DNA from: Daedaleopsis sinensis
Lineage: Eukaryota; Basidiomycota; Agaricomycetes; Polyporales; Polyporaceae
Reading direction: 5' to 3'
Length of the DNA stretch: 64,000 nt
NCBI GenBank assembly: GCA_033807695.1
Contig: CM066303.1
Span: 310,001 to 374,000, forward strand
How positions within the stretch are numbered: position 1 is the stretch's first letter; each line of letters starts with the position of its first letter. This document shows, in pieces, positions 46,269 through 58,494 of the stretch. The notes beneath the pieces were generated by a model. It was not told where the DNA came from. It did no database searches and saw only the letters and a program-made list of their open reading frames with translations. The translations under genes were made by a program, and so were the position numbers.

Positions 46269-48634
46269 GTGTTCTTCCGGGCGGGCGTCGATTCTCTACC
46301 GCGCATCTCATTGGGATAGAGCAAGTCGAGATCTGGGGGCATACCATCGCACTTTCCGGTCGTGTGATGCAGATGCAGAATTGCCATCCAGACTCTGCGT
46401 CGCGACGCCGTGGACGTGCATCCCCCTTCATTCACTGGCATGAATGGTGCCGATTTCAGTACTTTACGTGCCCGCTGTGTAAGTTACGTCAGGGCATACA
46501 ACTTCCTTGTACGATATCATACTACCATACCTCTCCGTTAAATTGAAGCTAACTCTGTATGTACGACCGGGTGATTTGAGCTGCAACCACGAGGAGTCTA
46601 TCAAACTGGCCGCAGTATACTTGCCAGCTGGAAACTAATCGGCCCGGATCGGCCCGTTTTCTATCCGGAGGAAAATTCTGCCAGCGCCTGAGCACGGCAG
46701 TTGGTCATCTTGAATTCCAACGTTCAACGTTCAACTTGAACCACCACGACGTCTAGCTTCCTTCTACTATCCGTCTTCTGGACAGCCTCTTCCCCATGAA
46801 TCCACTCATACTGCTGCCGCTGCTACATGTCTGGGAGCTTACCGGTATGTACAGTCGCCACATATCGCCAAAATGGCGGACTTCGTCCGTGAGGTTGTGT
46901 GGCAGCCACGGGAGACGTATACTCTCCGAGGGCCTCCATCTGTAGGGGAACCATGAAGCAAGCCAGAACTCTCACACATGAGTAGTCGTCCAAAGTCTAC
47001 TCTTGCACAAATTCCGGATACCCGAAACTACCTGCTGTCTACTTGGGATTCTCGAAGAATGCTTCGATTCCGACGTCGGCGGCAGCCGTACCAGTACTTA
47101 TCGATGCATTGCGCTCAGCACAGCTACTTATTAGGTGAGCTCTGTCTTTTATGGCACCGCGGGGCACCTCCGCTGAGTCATCGATATCCACGGGCACATT
47201 CTAGACGAGAAGCTTGTCCCGCTCGATTTAGACGACTGCGCGGTCGGCTACAGACGATCCACATAACCACGCTCCGCTCTATTCGTGTTGCATTGAGCGT
47301 CTGCGCGTTATGCAGGCAAAGGTGTCATCCTCTACTACAACGCCACCACGCTACGCTCGCGGCTCATCTCGCGCGTTTTGCGGGATTCCTCACTGCGTTG
47401 TGAAATATGAAGATGCAGCGATCCGAGCGCCCCGTCGTGATGGACGAGCTCCAAGGCTGGTCACAGCGATAGTAGGTGAGCTAGGGCCCTTACATCTCAC
47501 TTCGGACTGGAATGTACGAGACAGTGTGGAAAAGTCATGAACCGGACTGAACCCGGTGTTGGCCATCTCGCTGTACATTCGGTATCCATGGGTTCTCCCA
47601 GGCCTGTCGTGGCCGCTGATTTGAGGCCTTGATAGAGCTTTGTACGTTTCCTCGCGACCACCACACACCGCTGTCGATAATCAAAGCTCTCACACGTGCC
47701 ACTGTATGCTTCCTGGTATGTGTATTCGTAATAGGGGAGAGGTAACACAGGAAGGATCCTGAGGTAGTTTCGGATCGAGCGAGTCCGTCGTAGGAAGTTG
47801 GTGGAGCCACAGCTATTCTATACACGAAGATACGGAGCCCGCAGAACGCCGAACAGCAACAGTCAGGATGTAGGTTCCGTTGGTGGATCCAGGGTCTGGC
47901 TGGCTGACGATGATCGTGCTAGGTTCTAAGTAGCGAGCCCATACATAGCGGTCAGTCACCTCTGCCCTATCGTCTCCCCGCTCGCGCGCGCTCACTGATA
48001 TCAGCGATTAAGTTTGTTACGGCTGTACGACGAACTTTCTGACACTCGGGAGAATTACAACAATGCCCCGTCGTGGCTGCCTTCGTTGCCTTCGAATCGC
48101 CTCGTTAAGTTCTGGTCGAATGCCCTCGAACGCAGGTCTCCACGACCTCCATCTGTCTACCATGGATACTGCCGCTCTTCTCCTTGAAGTTCAGGCACTA
48201 ACAGGAAAGTAATGTTCAAATGCAGGTCACCCGATGCCTATTGAAATGTGTCTTGTCTTTACAGATGCATTCGTGATGGGTCAGTATAATGGTGCGTACC
48301 TTACCGCCGGTATTTGGGTAGCCTCAATCTCACCTCAGTCGTATCCTGCAGTGGGTTAGGGCATCTCGGAATCATGATGAAAACGAGATGGTTCCACGAC
48401 TGGTTCACGCTCTCGGCGAACAGTCCCGAGCGCTGTTTGGTTATGATAGAAGTGGGCGCCAGAGCATCACGATCTCTTTCTTCTGTGCGTCCCTCACTGA
48501 TTGTTGCCCTGCTGGCTCACATTTATATCGCTGTAGTATACCAGTGCGTAATCCGGGACCACGATCTCTCACATACCCTTTCTCCTACAAAGATCGCGCA
48601 AGAGACCGCACTGCAGGCCGCTGCGGCTCCCGTC
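46269..48634. other. mostly non-coding, possible gene fragments
   Basis: About 2.4 kb. A plus-strand frame at 46986-47134 reads YPKLPAVYLGFSKNASIPTS then VPVLIDALRSAQLL and ends at a GTGAGC donor, and a later piece near 47330 reads GVILYYNATTLRSRLISRVL. The intervening sequence has stops, and I do not recognise a family. Tandem copies of gttcaac occur near 46726-46740. Confidence 0.35.
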
Positions 48635-50401
48635 ATGATTTTCGACATGGACCGGTGCCAGCTTCTTCTCTCCTTTCCTTTCGCATCGTGTACCATCGTC
48701 CTCGCACTGCTCACTTCTACTCACGCGCTCGCGCAGTACAAGCTCTCCCCAAGCGACTCCCTCACCCAATGCTCGCCCACCGACATCACCGTCACCAGCT
48801 CTCAGCCACCCGTCGAGCTGCAGATCCAGGCCGTGTCTCCTTCAAACGGTGAGAAGACGCTGGTCAGCACCCAGCAGTCGAGTACCGGCGACTTCACCTA
48901 CCGCTTTACCCCGACCTTCCAAGTGGGATTCAGTATCCAGATCAGTGCAAAGGATGGCTCCGGCTCGACGAACACGAACTACTTCCGCATCACAAGCAGT
49001 GCGGGTGCTGCGTGTGGTGATGTTCCTCCAGAGAGCATATCTTCCCCTCGTACGAGTAGCGTTACCGACCGAGCAACATCGACATCGGACACTTCTTCGC
49101 CAGCATCCACTAGCCAGTCATCGATTGCCAAACCAGCTCTATCACTGTCCCCAAGCATATCCTTTACCGCATCAAGCGCATTCTCGGGGACCACGCCCGA
49201 TCCGACGTCAACCTCATCAGCATCTCCCGTCCTCCCGACGTCAACCTCATTAGCATCTCCCGTCCTCCCGTCGTCATCATTATCGCCAGTGTCATCAGCG
49301 TCGCTATCACAGTCCTCACATTCCACGTCACGCCCTGTCAGCACGAATTCCGCTGACGGTTTTTCGACGTCGTCGCGATTTTCTGCACCTTCTTCAATCG
49401 CCACAACCAGCGATGGTACGACAGGCAGCTCACACTCTGGCCTGGTCTTAAGCAAGGGCGCCATAGCTGCAATTGTTATCGCGTGTGTAGTCGTCGCGAT
49501 TCTGGCATTCTTCCTGTGTCTGAGGCAGACAAAGCGCAGACCTTCCATTGGTTCGTCTGCTTCCACTACTCGACAGTGCTACCTAAATAACGTCGCCCCC
49601 AACTTGCCATTATCTACAGGGTCAGACGCTCGCCCTCTATCTGCATGGCTACGCACGCTCCCGCTCCCTGCATCGGCGAACGCAGAGCGTCGGTCACGCC
49701 GCTCTTATGCTAGCTCTGACTCTGTTCTATGGCTGGGTGCCACCTCTCCGACTACCAGCGTTTCCCCCGCAGCATCCGAGAAGACGCGTAGCAGCGGACT
49801 CGATGCCTATTCGGTGGGAAGTAGTCGATATGTCGAGAACGACTCGGCGGTCAGCGTTGAACCGGCCAGGGCGAGCTCCCAGCTTCTCGCGCGCAGCTTC
49901 GACGAGTGCCTTCCGAGTCGCCCGGGCGACGCAAGCTATACCCCCACCGTGGCGAGACCTCACCCGGCTCTGCGTCCCGAAGCAGAGAAGCTCAATATCG
50001 ATCCTGCTACTCGCATCTCCTGCGCGGGAGTTGCACAGGCGACACATGTCCAAACGATGAGTACACCGATCACCAGCAGCACGACAAACCCCGAAGTAGC
50101 TGGTACTGAGACGATCCTGAGCCAGCGCGGCCATAGCGGGTTGACGAGCAGCCTGGGACACTATCCCTTGCTGCGGAGCCCGTCCCAGTGGGAAAGGACG
50201 CCAGAGGTCGCGGTAGATGCTGGGGTATCGCTAGCAGGAGGGCCATTCGCTCGGGAAGGAGAAGCACCGTTTGCCTGGGATGGGGCAGGGCTGGTAGCTC
50301 TTGACCGAGCGAAGACGTCCCGAAGATCGACCGCCGACTGGATGAGTGTTTCGTCGCGCTCGACGCCTCCTCCTCCATATATGAAGGCTCAACCCTTTTG
50401 A
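48635..50401 (+). CDS. secreted/membrane Ser-Thr-rich type I protein with C-terminal PPxY, 588 aa
   Basis: Single open frame starting MIFDMDRCQLLLSFPF (an alternative ATG lies 12 bases on). Signal peptide to about residue 34 (ending HALA), then an ectodomain of about 100 residues with two Cys (LTQCSPTDITVTSSQPP ... GAACGD) that resembles the KRE9/KNH1-like beta-sandwich, then a long Ser/Thr/Pro stalk with an 11-residue tandem repeat, then a TM helix (GAIAAIVIACVVVAILAFFL) and a cytoplasmic tail of about 295 residues ending STPPPPYMKAQPF. The PPxY suggests binding to WW-domain ubiquitin ligases of the Rsp5/NEDD4 class; that is inference. It is one of three related genes in 12 kb. A cell-wall sensor or adhesin-like role is possible. 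Confidence 0.75.
   Translation: MIFDMDRCQLLLSFPFASCTIVLALLTSTHALAQYKLSPSDSLTQCSPTDITVTSSQPPVELQIQAVSPSNGEKTLVSTQQSSTGDFTYRFTPTFQVGFSIQISAKDGSGSTNTNYFRITSSAGAACGDVPPESISSPRTSSVTDRATSTSDTSSPASTSQSSIAKPALSLSPSISFTASSAFSGTTPDPTSTSSASPVLPTSTSLASPVLPSSSLSPVSSASLSQSSHSTSRPVSTNSADGFSTSSRFSAPSSIATTSDGTTGSSHSGLVLSKGAIAAIVIACVVVAILAFFLCLRQTKRRPSIGSSASTTRQCYLNNVAPNLPLSTGSDARPLSAWLRTLPLPASANAERRSRRSYASSDSVLWLGATSPTTSVSPAASEKTRSSGLDAYSVGSSRYVENDSAVSVEPARASSQLLARSFDECLPSRPGDASYTPTVARPHPALRPEAEKLNIDPATRISCAGVAQATHVQTMSTPITSSTTNPEVAGTETILSQRGHSGLTSSLGHYPLLRSPSQWERTPEVAVDAGVSLAGGPFAREGEAPFAWDGAGLVALDRAKTSRRSTADWMSVSSRSTPPPPYMKAQPF
49202..49267 (+). repeat. 33-bp coding tandem repeat
   Basis: Two copies with one mismatch, encoding PTSTSSASPVL and PTSTSLASPVL in the Ser/Thr stalk of the membrane protein. 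Confidence 0.85.
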
Positions 50402-51236
50402 GCACGGAGCGTGTCGTGTGCGGACTCTAGGTTTAGTATGCGTTCAGGGTTGTATTGGTGAGTGATATCTCGACGCCATCCTCGCTACACTGCGCTGATT
50501 GTGCGAAATACGTAGAGTCTGGCCGATGTTATGCGCCGCAAGCGGCGGGCTCCAATGATATGTCTGTGCTTAATCCGCGGTTCTCGGCTTCGGAGTTCTG
50601 CGGACCATGAGCGCTACAGTGTACAGCTAGCTGTGCGCCACAGCCTGACCTCCCATGACCTCCCTTCTTGTACCACATATCTCGTAACGTTGTCTATTTG
50701 TCTCTACGGATCGCACGCTAGTCTCTTCCTTCGAGCATTCGATTTCATTCTGCGGTTCAGAATCTGCTAAAGACATCGGTTTTCAGGACAGCATTGCGAG
50801 AGCGAGCCTGCTTCTACGCGCCTCGAGTCGGAGGTCTCGGTGATCATCCACGTCAATGCCCATCCAGTGTTATATTCTAGCAGCAGCAACAGTAGCTGCA
50901 CTCTAGGTGAAGCATGGCACGCTACTGGTAGCTGTGCGTCTTCCATACATACAGGGAAGGAGTCGGACATTGAGGGGCAGACCGGTATCCGGAATCTGTC
51001 TATGGTGAGAAAATCATTTGAGCTGGCAGTTCGACGTTGTGATGGAGGCTCACGAATGGCTAGAGAAGGCTGGCTCAGTGCTTCCCGCGCTTGCTGTCGC
51101 GATTGGGTTCGAGGTGTTGCGACGTTGACACTCCCGCTGCCAGCTTCATTGACTACCCCCACTTCTGCGGTATGAGTTCCCCCACACCTCTCGACCTCTT
51201 AACTTCCCCTTATCCTTCGGATAAGTCGCTTTTCCA
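50402..51236. other. intergenic, 3' UTR and promoter
   Basis: 835 bases between two related plus-strand membrane protein genes. Only composition-shadow frames. Confidence 0.5.
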
Positions 51237-53301
51237 ATGTCTCGAGCGCGTCACTCCTTGTTCTCCGCTGCGTACACCCGCTCAATTGCCCGGTCGTTCA
51301 TCTGCACACTCCTTGCGTCTAATGCACTTGCTTACTCTGGGATACAAATCCAGTCGCCAAGTCGAATCTCGTCGTGCATTCCTTACAATATCACTTGGAC
51401 CGGAGGGATCTCCCCTTTCACGCTCAACTTCGTGCCCTTCTACCTCCATGAACCCGACACTGGTCCGCTGCCGATTCTCACTCTCCCTGTCGACACCTCT
51501 TTCTACCTATGGCTCCCGAATTTCCCGAGTGCAATTGGTTTTGGAGTAAACGTCAGCGACGGGAATAGTACAGCCTCGATCTTCGCTTGGAACGACCAGC
51601 TTGTCGTTGACGGGTGCACGAACATCACGGAATCCTCTTCATCTACTACCAGCTCTATCCAACCCACTATCGCTACTCAACCTATATTTACTATCCGCTT
51701 TCCTACTTCAACGATCGCTCCCACACCATCCCCTGCTATTAGAACCGTTTACGTCTCTCCAACCCAACCTTCGTCTTCCCCAAGTTCACGCCAGTGGACC
51801 GCTGGAGCGGCCGTTGCAGGAGGTGCGGTGGGAGTAGTATTCATCGTCACCGTAGCTGCGGGGTTCTACTTCCGCCGTCGCAGGAGAAGGAACAGTCCGA
51901 TTCAAGGTAAGCATTCCATTCTTACACGTATATCTCCTTCCCGACTCAAGGAGTACCTTAGAAAATGGCGTATGGGCTGAGTGGAACGAGGACGAAGCCA
52001 ATTCCGATCATCAGAATGGCAGATTATCGCAAGTCGACTCGGACGAGTCCTTTGGGACAGAGGAGCCTGAGCAGCAAGGGCTCATCGGTTCTAATAACGC
52101 ATCCAGTCATAGCGCACCTTCGGGCTTCGCCACAAGAATTCGTGGTATTGGGAACAGCTTCCTGGGTTCTCCACTCTTCGGGTACTCCTCTATATCCTCA
52201 TCGCGAGGTCGAGATGACACGGAAGCCGCTCGGGAACAACCGTCAAGCACTAGAAAGTCCACGCGACGTGGACTCAACCGAACTGTGCTCTCAGACATAT
52301 CAGAGAAGACGGAGCCGACAGAAACCACCAGTCTCACTAGCTCCGCTCGAAGCCCTCCTCTTGAGTCGCCCCAGCCCGTCTCAGCTTCGCGCTTACCACA
52401 TGTTGTCGTTTCTCAAGAGGCCGTACCCAACGTCGCAGCTCCCAAAACAGGACCCAGCACTCAGGATGGTGGGGATTCTCGTACAAACTCGCTACAATCG
52501 ACCGAGAGGAGCGACACAACAGCTTCCGACGCTGCTCGTGATATAACCGGGATGCTCAGGAGCGATGACAACACGGGTCTCGTTGGTACTCCGACTTCTG
52601 AACTCGGGAGGACTGGCGATAGGAACAGCACGAGTACCTCTTCAAGTCCACCCCATTCATCTCTGCCCAGTCCCGCTCATACTCTCATGTCCATTCTCGA
52701 TGTTCCTACACCCTCTACCCCGGATCTCGATCCTAACTTTCCCCCCATCAGCCCGACACACGACTCCCCGACACACCGCTCGACCACCCGACACTGGGTG
52801 GATAGCTCGTCGATGATCATGAGTCGAGTCGACAGCCCACTTCCACTCGCCTCTAGTCCAGACCTTGACCCCGATCTACGTCGCTCTAGGAGCGCAGTCC
52901 GCAAGAGCTCGATGCAGTCCTTCGCCGCCCTGACAGACCATATGGTTAGCAGAGGAGACACTATGTCGTCCACGAATAGCGAAGTTAGTTCGTTCGGGAC
53001 GCGTGCCTCGAGTCTGGTAGTCGACCCGGACATCCATACCACTCAGCTTCCCTCTCCCACTCTGACTCCGTTGCGCCCTGCCGGACACCGTGCTCCATCT
53101 CCGCGGCAGATCTTGAGAGCGAAGAGTAAAGACAAGATTAAGAAGGCGCTCGCAGACGTCCCAGAATCTGTCACGTCGTCAGATGGGAAGGATTCCCCTC
53201 GTCTAGTCGAGTCTCCTGTCGGGTCCATATCGGAGACTACCAGTCTGCGAGGTGAACACCCGCGGCCAGCCGGCCCCGGTGGATCCAACGATCACGTATG
53301 A
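51237..53301 (+). CDS. secreted/membrane Ser-Thr-rich type I protein, 669 aa
   Basis: Exons 51237-51906 and 51962-53301 close at 669 residues. Signal segment (RSFICTLLASNALA), then an ectodomain with the KRE9/KNH1-like pattern ISSCIPYNITWTGGISPFTL ... FYLWLPNF ... GVNVSDGNSTASIFAW ... VDGCTNIT, a Ser/Thr-rich stalk, a TM helix (AGGAVGVVFIVTVAAGFYF) with a basic stop-transfer (RRRRRRN), and a disordered cytoplasmic tail of about 430 residues rich in Ser, Asp and Pro. No PPxY at its end (GGSNDHV), unlike the two relatives. Single-pass surface protein of unknown role. Confidence 0.8.
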
Positions 53302-53644
53302 GTCGGCGAACGCTGTGATCTCTTCATGTCTTGGGTTAGGACGGTGGCGGAACGTTCGAAATCCGAACAGTCCAGGACATTGCTTATTGCCAACATACTG
53401 TGTGTAGAGCTTTCTTCAAGGGGTCACCTGAGTATACTATACTAAATTTGACAAACGTACGAGCTACTGAAAGTAACCTATAGGACCGCGCTGACCGTCA
53501 GCTGTCCTACGTGAGGCGAGGAGACACGAGAACATGCAGCACTCAGTACTCAGAACTTGATCGAGCCTGAAGCACTTAATGCTTGTGATAACATTGATCC
53601 ATTCTCAAGATGTGAAACCAATGTACGACGTCTATAGAAGACAA
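53302..53644. other. tail-to-tail intergenic
   Basis: 343 bases between convergent stops; likely 3' UTRs. No frame or repeat of note. Confidence 0.5.
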
Positions 53645-55756
53645 TCAGCTCCGCGCATAGCTGTTCTTGATCATATCCGCAGCCTTTTCCGCCACCATCA
53701 CCGTCGGTGCCATCGTATGTGCACCCACGATATCCGGGAAGACCGACGCATCGCATACCCGCAGCCCGTTCACTCCATGCACACGCAGCTCCGCATCGAC
53801 AACACTCGGCCGCTCTCCGTGCGGTTCCTGTCCCATCCGACACGTCGACGTGTAATGGAAGCATGTGCGGAGGTTCGCGCGGATGAACCGGTCGAGGTCC
53901 TCGTCGCTCTTGCCCTCCGGCACAATCAGGTCCTCAAGCGGGTATCCCTGCTTCTGCACGTCCGCGGCGAGTCGCAGGGCGAGCCGCAGCCCGCGTCGGA
54001 GCCCAACATAGTCGTCCTCGTGGGAGAGAAACCCGAGGTCGACGTCAGGCCGTGCGCGCGGGTTTCCCGTTGCGAGACGGACTGTGCCGTGGGACTGAGG
54101 ACGGATGTGAGCGACGAGAAAAGTGAAGAGACCCTTGTCCGGGATGTCGTAATCAATGGAGTTGTTTGTGAGATGCATAATCTCGACGTCCGGAAGGTTA
54201 TCGGGAATGGAGGCGTCTATGTCGCGCGGGTCCTTAGAAATGAGGGTGCCGTCGTGCGAGAGCAAGCGAGAAGGGATGAACGTCGTAGATGCTTGGAAGG
54301 GGAGCGAGAACATTCCCCGTCCGGTGACGGCATACTTCAGAAGTTCCTTCACCGCAGTGGGAGGGCTTGATTCAAGGACGTGCAAGGAGTCTTGGAGAGG
54401 TACTTGGAATGTGAGCGGCACGGCGAAGTGATCCTTCTGCGTGGGGGCTCAGAACCCATTCTAAGAGACGATTGATCGGACGTACCAAGTGCCTCCCGAC
54501 GGCAGGAAGATCTTGGACGAGGGAAATCCCCCTTTCGCGTAGATGTTCCTTCGGGCCGAGTCCACTATTGGAAAGTCGTTGATCAGAGTTACAGGAGATC
54601 AGGAACGATGCATACCTCAGCATCAGCAGCTGCGGAGACCCGAGTGCCCCTGCGCACAATATCACTTCCTTGCGTGCCTGCGCGAAGTAGTGCTGGCTGG
54701 CTTTCCTGGTGCTCGCCGCCTCGAAATGGACCCCAGTCGCACGGACATTGCCTCCGTCCGGGATGACGGCAAGCTTTGTCACAAGGGTATTCGTGCAGAT
54801 CTTCAGGCGGGCTTTGCGTGCTTGGGCAAGTGCTGCGGGTAAAAACGCGCGATCTGTAGAGTGTCGGTGAAAAGACCCATCCTCGATGACATCGTAGTAG
54901 CCCGTGCCAGCCGACGGCATCGTAGGCGAACTCAAGTCATCGTAGAGCGGAATGCCAGCATTCTGGAGGGCGCGATGTACGCTGCATACGGTGTCAGGTT
55001 CAGTGGGAGGCCGAGTGCGGCATACGGCTTACTGCGACATGACCTTATACGGCACCTTGGTATACTGGCGATTCTCCCACATCCCTGAGAGCAGCATGTC
55101 AGTGCTAGGGCGTATCGTTGGTAACACGAACACGCACCCTCTTTACCTCTGAAACTTGATACTGGGTGGCTCCGAGACTTCTCGGATCTGATGAAGTATG
55201 GCTCGACGTCTTCGAAACCCCAACCGGTGTTACCAAGCTCCTTCCAGTGGTTGTACTCTCCCGGAGAACCTGTATCAGCAGATGTTACCGATCATAACCC
55301 AAAAGCAATCTGGCACTGGGAGTCTTACCACGCGTGTACAGTAAGCCATTGATGCGCGACGTGCCTCCGAGAGCCTCAGCTCGCATGACCTCAAGGTACC
55401 TGTTGTCCGCATGGCGCATGGGAAGAGACCACCACTGCGCGGCCACCGACCCAGATCGATATGGGTTCCCAGATATGAGCGGGACACGCGACAACCATGT
55501 GTCTGCGACAGGACCTCGCTCGATGAGGAGAACAGAGACAGAGGGGTCTTCACTGAGACGAGAGGCAAGCACGCAACCAGCAGTGCCCCCTACAGTCAGG
55601 CGGTCAGAGCGACTTCGCTGACAAAGAGCAGACTGACAGACCTCCAATTATAATATAATCGTATGTGCGAGTGTCGAAAGTTGTAGTTGGATCGAGTGTG
55701 CCGCCCGGGAGAGGTGTACCCACGTCTTGCGCGCCGAGTTCGGGAACTTTAGGCAT
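53645..55756 (-). CDS. GMC oxidoreductase (AA3-like flavoenzyme)
   Basis: Start MPKVPELGAQDVGTPLPGGT at 55756, then the dinucleotide motif YDYIIIGG-GTAGCVLASRLS, ALGGTSRINGLLYTR, GLGPKEHL, and the C-terminal signature FHYTSTCRMG, NGLRVCDASVFPDIVGAHTM, VMVAEKAADMI. Both catalytic positions (His of FHYTS region context and His of GAHTM) are present, so the enzyme is probably active. There is no signal peptide, so it is an intracellular alcohol/choline-dehydrogenase-like or methanol-oxidase-like member rather than a secreted aryl-alcohol oxidase. Six or so introns, with joins in phase where checked (after VGRHLV and before KDHFAVPLTF). Roughly 600 residues, normal for the family. Confidence 0.9.
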
Positions 55757-57023
55757 CGTCGTGGTGGAGTTGCACGTATTGAGAAGAGCTCGATGTCTTT
55801 AGATATACTGCTTGAGCCGGCGGCTGGGAGATGTGGGGGTCAGAAGGGTGTTGTTACAGGGCTGGTGGGGAAATATCAGAGAGGAAATGTGCCCGAGCGC
55901 TGATGATCACCCAGGGGTACAGGGTTCGAGGCTGCGCATCGCACGGATGTCACATAGGGGAGAGATGAGAGCACAATGAGTTTAACGGGGAGAGTATCCA
56001 CCTCCTCAAGAGCAACCCGTCACCAAGTAATATGTCAGTACTGACAGCCCGAGGCCTAGGCTAGTACTCCCATGCCACGTCACGGTCATTCGCCGCTCTC
56101 TCCGACAGCCTTCCAGTCTTGCACCAGGGCCAGCCCGTATACGGAGTTGCTAAGGAGATGGAGTACTGCAGAAAGTATGATTCAATCGTATTGCTAGCGG
56201 CACACTGAATCTGTATCAAAGTCATTGAAATTGAGATCGCGAATAAGCCTACCATCGACTCGCCGAGGTGGTCATAGGCCCGTATCACTGAGCTTTAGAT
56301 GGTAGAAACCGACCTTCAGGGAGACCGTGGAGATCCCATTGAGGTATGTCGACTGGAAATTTAAGCAGGGTTAATGGCAGATTTTGCAACGCAGTGTAGG
56401 TGGTCGGATATCCCAAACCATATGAGGATGAACCGAGAGCCAAGGGGTGAGAGAATAAGTCCAAACCGAGGAGCCCGAGCGCTGGACGCCCCAGGATGAT
56501 AGACGCTCATTTACTTTGGTCCCGCCTTGAAGGCCGCCTTGCATCCGCTGTTTGTTTCGATCTATACTAGGCACTGTGAGTCTCTGCAGCATGTCCACAC
56601 GGCTATTTACGAGTAAGCTGATACAGATGGACTGAGCTGTGGTCTCAGATTCTTTATCGCACCAGCACCTCGGACTGGAGCGAGAAATAATCTTATATGT
56701 TCAGTGTGAGTACACGCTACCATGGAGTCTAATATACCCACAAATCATTTACGACCGATCTACAGAGCTTGAGAACTGAGCTATGTGCGCCCAGCCTTTT
56801 TTTCTCTTCGATGGGCCGCCGGGATTGACAGATACATCTGGAGAAGCCACAGGCTAGGTACTGCCAAGTACCATCTCATGAAACCGTTTTCCCAGACAGA
56901 CAGCTTTCACAGTCTAGCTCGGTACGCCATACACAGCGCAGAGCAGATCTATCTCTATTCCTTGCATCAAACTCTAAACACGCAGCGCTGACCGCCGCGG
57001 TCACATAAAGCCATGAAGGTGCC
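55757..57023. other. divergent intergenic / promoter region
   Basis: About 1.3 kb between the GMC gene (-) and the 7-TM gene (+). No supported gene. Confidence 0.5.
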
Positions 57024-57030
57024 TATAAAA
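57024..57030 (+). promoter_or_regulatory. TATA box, 7-TM gene at 57 kb
   Basis: TATAAAA, 69 bases upstream of the ATG at 57093, a good spacing. Confidence 0.6.
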
Positions 57031-57092
57031 CCTCTGTCGTGGGCGACTCGTAAGCTCATTCATCGACGACTGATAGCGCCTCGGTGTACGGG

Positions 57093-58275
57093 ATGTCCTC
57101 AGCTACACTTCCAAGCACCCCGCCAGCAGTAAACTATGCGCTGGACCCCGCCCTCAACCTGCTTCTCATTGGAACCGTTTGGTCGTCGTTCCTCATCCCA
57201 ATCGCCATCGCGCTGTTCTTCTTCTCCGATGCCCGGATGCGTCGCCAGCCCATCTTCATTTTGAACACCTGCGCAATTGCTCTCGGGCTTGCAGTTGGGG
57301 CAATCAATATTTACAATATTGTAAGTAGCAGAAATACGCCTTCACCAGCGACATATTTCTCTAACAATCCATGCCAGACCAGGTCGATCACAGGGAGATC
57401 GGTTGATCCTAGAATCACCACCGTGCTCACAGCGATATTCTTCCTGCTCCCTATCAGCGTCCAGTCCATCCTCCTGTTCCGAGTTGTCGCCATCTACCCA
57501 CCTGGCCTCATGTCGTGGAGGTTTCGGCTGCTCATCTACGGACCCTTCGCAATCCTCCTCGTGACGCGCGTCATCAACGCTTCTATATGTGTAGCGAAGA
57601 TCGAGGAGGGCGTTGGATCCTTTGCAAACACCTACCAGGTGTCGCAGCTGGAGTGGGACCTGCCCTACGCGAAGATTGAATGGTTCTTGCAGCTTTTCTA
57701 CGATACGTGAGTGTCTCTACTGCCCTACTGCTGAGGGAGTGGCTCACCCCGCGTCTCAGGTACGCATCTACCCTCTTTCTCCTTCGCCTCCGACAGGGTC
57801 GCAGACTCGCCAGATCGCACGGCGGAGTAGACAGCACGTCATCCACCCCCCCTCGCAGTAAGTCATACATGCACAGTGCGCGAGTATACCCTCACGAAGA
57901 ATGTATACAGCATCGTACGCCTCGCGACTCGGCACTCTCTGGTGGATCGCGGTCTCAAACTTCGTCTTCCCGGTTATGCTCAACATCGCCCAGATTGTGT
58001 TCATCTTCCGCGACCGCAACTTCATCGACGGCACCTACATCCTCATGGTGAACAACTACGTCGAGATCATCGGCGTGCTCTTGGCGACGCTCTGGTGCTC
58101 CGGAACGCACTGGCAGGGCTCGTCTTTCAGCTCAACCAGGCCGTCCGGGAGGACGGTGATGCTAAACACGACGGAAATGGTTGAGGACGAGTTGAAGTTC
58201 GCCTCGCCGAGCGCAACGGCAACCTATATGGTCGAAGAGGGGCTGTCTACCTCGCGCTCACTCATAGTTTCATGA
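57093..58275 (+). CDS. putative 7-TM fungal membrane protein, paralogue of the gene at 25 kb
   Basis: Starts MSSATLPSTPPAVNYALDPA. TM segments visible: SSFLIPIAIALFFFS, FILNTCAIALGLAVGAI, TTVLTAIFFLLPISVQSIL, LLIYGPFAILLVTRVI, ISVSNF-type block in WWIAVSNFVFPVMLNIAQIV, and VEIIGVLLATLW, then a short tail. Exon 1 is 57093-57320 and exon 2 is 57378-57706. The last exon runs from 57911 to 58275. One or two small exons between 57707 and 57910 are unresolved because the phases differ by one. The first intron (57321-57377) is 57 nt with no stop in frame, so its retention would be tolerated. The order of motifs matches the minus-strand gene at 24979-26212. Function unknown. Confidence 0.75.
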
Positions 58276-58494
58276 CCACTTATTATGTATGTTGGAGAGG
58301 ACGTGAGTTCCCCCGACCGCCAGAAACAGGAAAGGAAGTAGCGAAGTTGTCTGTCGCTGTATTTGTAGCAGGATAGTAATACTATTAGCTCAAAGTCGTC
58401 CCAATCACTCATGGTCTCGGAGCAAGTCGTCAAGGAGCAAGGTACTGTAACTACTACACAGACCGGAGAGTCTGGGGTGAGAGGTTAGTTCGTC

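Noticed and set aside
48979..49566. 195-residue acidic minus-strand frame
   Set aside because: Shadow of the Ser/Thr stalk of the membrane protein; the Asp-rich composition follows from complementing TCN/ACN codons.
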